This document shows, one piece after another, positions 41,053 through 42,743 of a stretch of DNA of 42,743 nt. The position numbers were made by a program, and so were the translations under genes. Origin of the DNA: Nitrososphaerota archaeon (GTDB lineage: Archaea; Thermoproteota; Nitrososphaeria; Nitrososphaerales; Nitrosopumilaceae); assembly GCA_028867275.1 (NCBI GenBank), contig JAGWGU010000011.1, positions 1 through 42,743 of the forward strand, given 5' to 3'. The notes below the pieces were generated by a model. The model did no database searches, was not told the origin of the DNA, and saw only the letters and a program-made list of their open reading frames with translations. Every line of letters starts with the position of its first letter. Position 1 is the stretch's first letter.

Positions 41053-41065
41053 ATAATATCTGATT
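41053..41065 (+). terminator. Palindromic hairpin after the TRAM gene
   Basis: Perfect CAGATAATATCTG followed by ATTCCTATATTTTTCTC, a pyrimidine-rich tail. Placed 16 nt after the TRAM stop, it is a plausible terminator. Confidence 0.4.
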
Positions 41066-41222
41066 CCTATATTTTTCTCAAATTTTTATCTAATATTTTC
41101 ATTTACTGTAATCTTTTAGTGAGTTTGGTTATCAACACTTGATATCTATATTTGGTATCTTACTTGGTTGTGTTCCATATTTCTCTGATGGCTGTCTAGA
41201 TGCCGCTGTATTTGCGGAACTG

Positions 41223-41522
41223 TTATTTGGTTTTTGAAATGGCGTTTCTTATATCGCCTGATTTCTCAAAGATTGTTTTTCCTATCTCGTCTACTTCAAC
41301 ACCAGTTGGTTTTTTCCCTGAATGTACGACAAAATAATATGTTTCAAACTTGCCTATGATTGAGCCGTGCGTATACCCGTAGACGTATTCTGATTCATTT
41401 CCTATCTGAAAGACTTCCTGATATTGAGGTAGACGAAGATTTTTGACAAGTCCTGGTATCTTAGATATTTCTTCTTCTATCATTGTATCAAGAATTTTTT
41501 TATCTTTTTTGTCTAATGCCAT
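41223..41522 (-). CDS. Small protein, tandem paralog of 41571-41873
   Basis: In this 99-residue protein a helical, charged N-terminus is followed by a strand pair YVYGYTHGSIIGKFETYYFVV, then HSGKKPTGVEVDEIGKTIFE and a final helix. The Y-G-Y-x-x-G...F.V.H/GK.P...EI..I pattern is shared with the next gene upstream. It has no signal peptide. It lies 48 nt downstream of the paralog on the same strand, so the two are probably cotranscribed. The function is unknown. Confidence 0.65.
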   Translation of the reverse strand: MALDKKDKKILDTMIEEEISKIPGLVKNLRLPQYQEVFQIGNESEYVYGYTHGSIIGKFETYYFVVHSGKKPTGVEVDEIGKTIFEKSGDIRNAISKTK

Positions 41523-41570
41523 GTTTGAAGGATGTACTGGTTCAATAAAAGTCTGATATGATACAAAACA

Positions 41571-41873
41571 TCAATTATCTTTTTTCTCATACGATGACAT
41601 TACTTGCCTGATCTCTTTTGCACGTATTTCTACCATCTTTCTGATTTCTTTATTTTCTTCTGAATCTGGTATTTTGCCATGTCTTCCAACTATGAATCCA
41701 GCAATATACCCCTCCATTTGGCCAACCAAATATCCATATATGAAATCTGAGCCGTTTTTGAATTTCCAAATTTTTTGTAAGCGAGATTCACCCTTTTTCA
41801 GCAGGGTCACATTGGGACACCAATTTTTAATGGCACTCTCAATCTCTTTTCGAATGTATGGGCCTAGTACCAT
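41571..41873 (-). CDS. Small protein, tandem paralog of 41223-41522
   Basis: This 100-residue protein shares the strand pair FIYGYLVGQMEGYIAGFIVG, RHGKIPDSEENKEIRKMVE and a C-terminal IRQVM helix with its neighbour. The central part alternates aromatic and Gly residues, suggesting a small antiparallel sheet flanked by helices. A single Cys (WCPNV) is not conserved in the paralog. It arose by tandem duplication; the role is unknown. Confidence 0.65.
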   Translation of the reverse strand: MVLGPYIRKEIESAIKNWCPNVTLLKKGESRLQKIWKFKNGSDFIYGYLVGQMEGYIAGFIVGRHGKIPDSEENKEIRKMVEIRAKEIRQVMSSYEKKDN

Positions 41874-41941
41874 GACTCTCTTTTCTGATTCAACTCTAAA
41901 AGGTTTGTTGAACTGATTTCACACCGTATTGCTGTGAAAAA

Positions 41942-42496
41942 TCATTGAAAAGCAACAGGCCGTAATCCATATGATGTGACAATGTCATTAATTCCATTTA
42001 CAAAACCGATAATTCCTGGCATCTGGGCCTTGTTTTTGATTAAATCTGTTTTTATCACATTCAGGTAGTATAGTTTCTTTTTCATTTCCTTTATTTTCTT
42101 TGTCTTTGAAAACGACGAATTCTTCAAATCTTTGATACTTGAAGATATGTCACATAACTTGATCAATTTTGCTTCAAGAGTTGATTCCTTTAATTGTTTT
42201 ACATATTGTTCTTCTTGTATTGATCTTGGAAGGTTCTTGTCCTTTGACATTGACAAGACCAGAACTGCCACTCTTGAGCTAAATCTCTGATCCAATTCAT
42301 CAAAGCTTGTGTCTGTATAATTTATGATATCGTGAAGCCACGCAGCTGATAGTGTGTCCTCATCAGTTACTCCAAGATTTTTGAGTCTTGCTACGACGGC
42401 TGCCAAATGTTCGTAGTGTGGAACATTTGAATCCTTTCTAATCATGCCCAAGTGTCGTTCTTTTGCAAAATTTTCTGCAGATTGTACCTTGGACAA
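41942..42496 (-). CDS. HD-domain protein related to RelA/SpoT hydrolases
   Basis: In this 184-residue protein metal-ligand-like residues H30, H55-D56 (AAWLHDIINYTDT) and D116 (KLIKLCDISSS) follow the RSH/MESH1 hydrolase order. FAKERHLGMIRKDSNVPHYE corresponds to the family's AH..Q.RK.G..Y..H start. The ED pair that follows HD in (p)ppGpp hydrolases is replaced (N59-Y60), so alarmone hydrolysis is doubtful and another phosphoester may be the substrate. It has no synthetase, TGS or ACT domain. Confidence 0.8.
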   Translation of the reverse strand: MSKVQSAENFAKERHLGMIRKDSNVPHYEHLAAVVARLKNLGVTDEDTLSAAWLHDIINYTDTSFDELDQRFSSRVAVLVLSMSKDKNLPRSIQEEQYVKQLKESTLEAKLIKLCDISSSIKDLKNSSFSKTKKIKEMKKKLYYLNVIKTDLIKNKAQMPGIIGFVNGINDIVTSYGLRPVAFQ

Positions 42497-42584
42497 TGGA
42501 TGATCTTTTTATGAAATGAACTTAATCGTTCTGATCTAACAATATGGTTTGATTCAAAAAAATTTTTTTTAAGCGTTTTTCAGC

Positions 42585-42728
42585 CTAAAATCTGCGTGCT
42601 GGACGATGTTTTGGTAAACATTCTTTGCAATATACTGGTCTTCCTTCTGCTGGTTTGAAGGGAACCTGTGTTTCTTTTTTACAGTCTGCGCATGTGGCAG
42701 GAAACATTTGTCTGTCTTCTGTTGACAT
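42585..42728 (-). CDS. CxxC-x17-CxxC zinc-ribbon protein (47 aa)
   Basis: MFPATCADCKKETQVPFKP and GRPVYCKECLPKHRPARRF match the small CxxC...CxxC domain found repeatedly in archaea (TIGR04272-like, VPFKP..GRPVYC). Two Cys pairs bind zinc; the tail is basic. The ATG at 42728 lies 15 nt from the window edge, so upstream signals are only partly visible. The function is unknown, likely nucleic-acid or protein binding. Confidence 0.75.
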   Translation of the reverse strand: MSTEDRQMFPATCADCKKETQVPFKPAEGRPVYCKECLPKHRPARRF

Positions 42729-42743
42729 GATCTCCGTTGTTAA

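Overview
The window looks like chromosomal DNA of a Nitrososphaerota (Thaumarchaeota) archaeon. It is AT-rich and has many short genes. Many genes have a TATA-like A-box about 25-30 nt before the start codon and no Shine-Dalgarno sequence, which suggests leaderless transcripts. Marks I associate with this phylum are secreted proteins ending in PEF(G)-CTERM-type anchors, the CGDHICAPGEW motif, cupredoxin domains, CxxC mini-proteins and a TRAM-domain RNA-binding protein. No tRNA gene, complete rRNA gene or CRISPR array was found.

Region 1-3.6 kb is mobile. An intact IS6-like element lies at 1316-3603. It has GGTTCTGT ends and a perfect 8-bp target duplication (CAAAACGA). Besides a SWIM/zinc-ribbon DDE transposase it carries a ribbon-helix-helix gene with an overlapping partner (divergent), and one more ORF whose start codon overlaps the transposase stop. 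A decayed relative at about 147-1069 keeps the transposase 3' end and has a different ORF in the same overlapping position, with a HEPN-like RNNYIAH motif. The left edge cuts the 3' end of a membrane-protein gene.

Region 3.7-13.6 kb starts with small genes, including a GIY-YIG protein. It then holds a fluoride (crcB-type) riboswitch at about 4950-5028, followed by a four-gene operon: membrane cupredoxin, PEFG-CTERM protein, CrcB/Fluc fluoride channel and DUF190. All four genes are joined by 4-nt ATGA overlaps. A hairpin containing the first start codon excludes the riboswitch pseudoknot, so translational control is plausible. Next come zinc mini-proteins, secreted proteins, an RHH-type regulator with GACATGTC palindromes over its start, an MFS exporter and a DUF72 protein.

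Region 13.7-28 kb is mostly surface and secreted proteins. It includes an Ala/Gln/Thr repeat protein, an HExxH plus DUF192 protein, a dienelactone hydrolase and PEF-anchored proteins. It also has a three-gene SPFH/zinc-ribbon/coiled-coil cluster resembling bacterial membrane-stress modules, a J-domain protein, and several paralogous small proteins around a TPR protein.

Region 28-42.7 kb is more metabolic: a GT39-like glycosyltransferase, aldo/keto reductase, an MDR reductase lacking one catalytic zinc Cys, type II NADH dehydrogenase, FMN reductase, UspA and malic enzyme. It also holds a five-FN3 surface protein, an apparent 23S rRNA 3'-end fragment, the TRAM protein, tandem paralogs, an HD protein lacking the ED motif, and a CxxC mini-protein.
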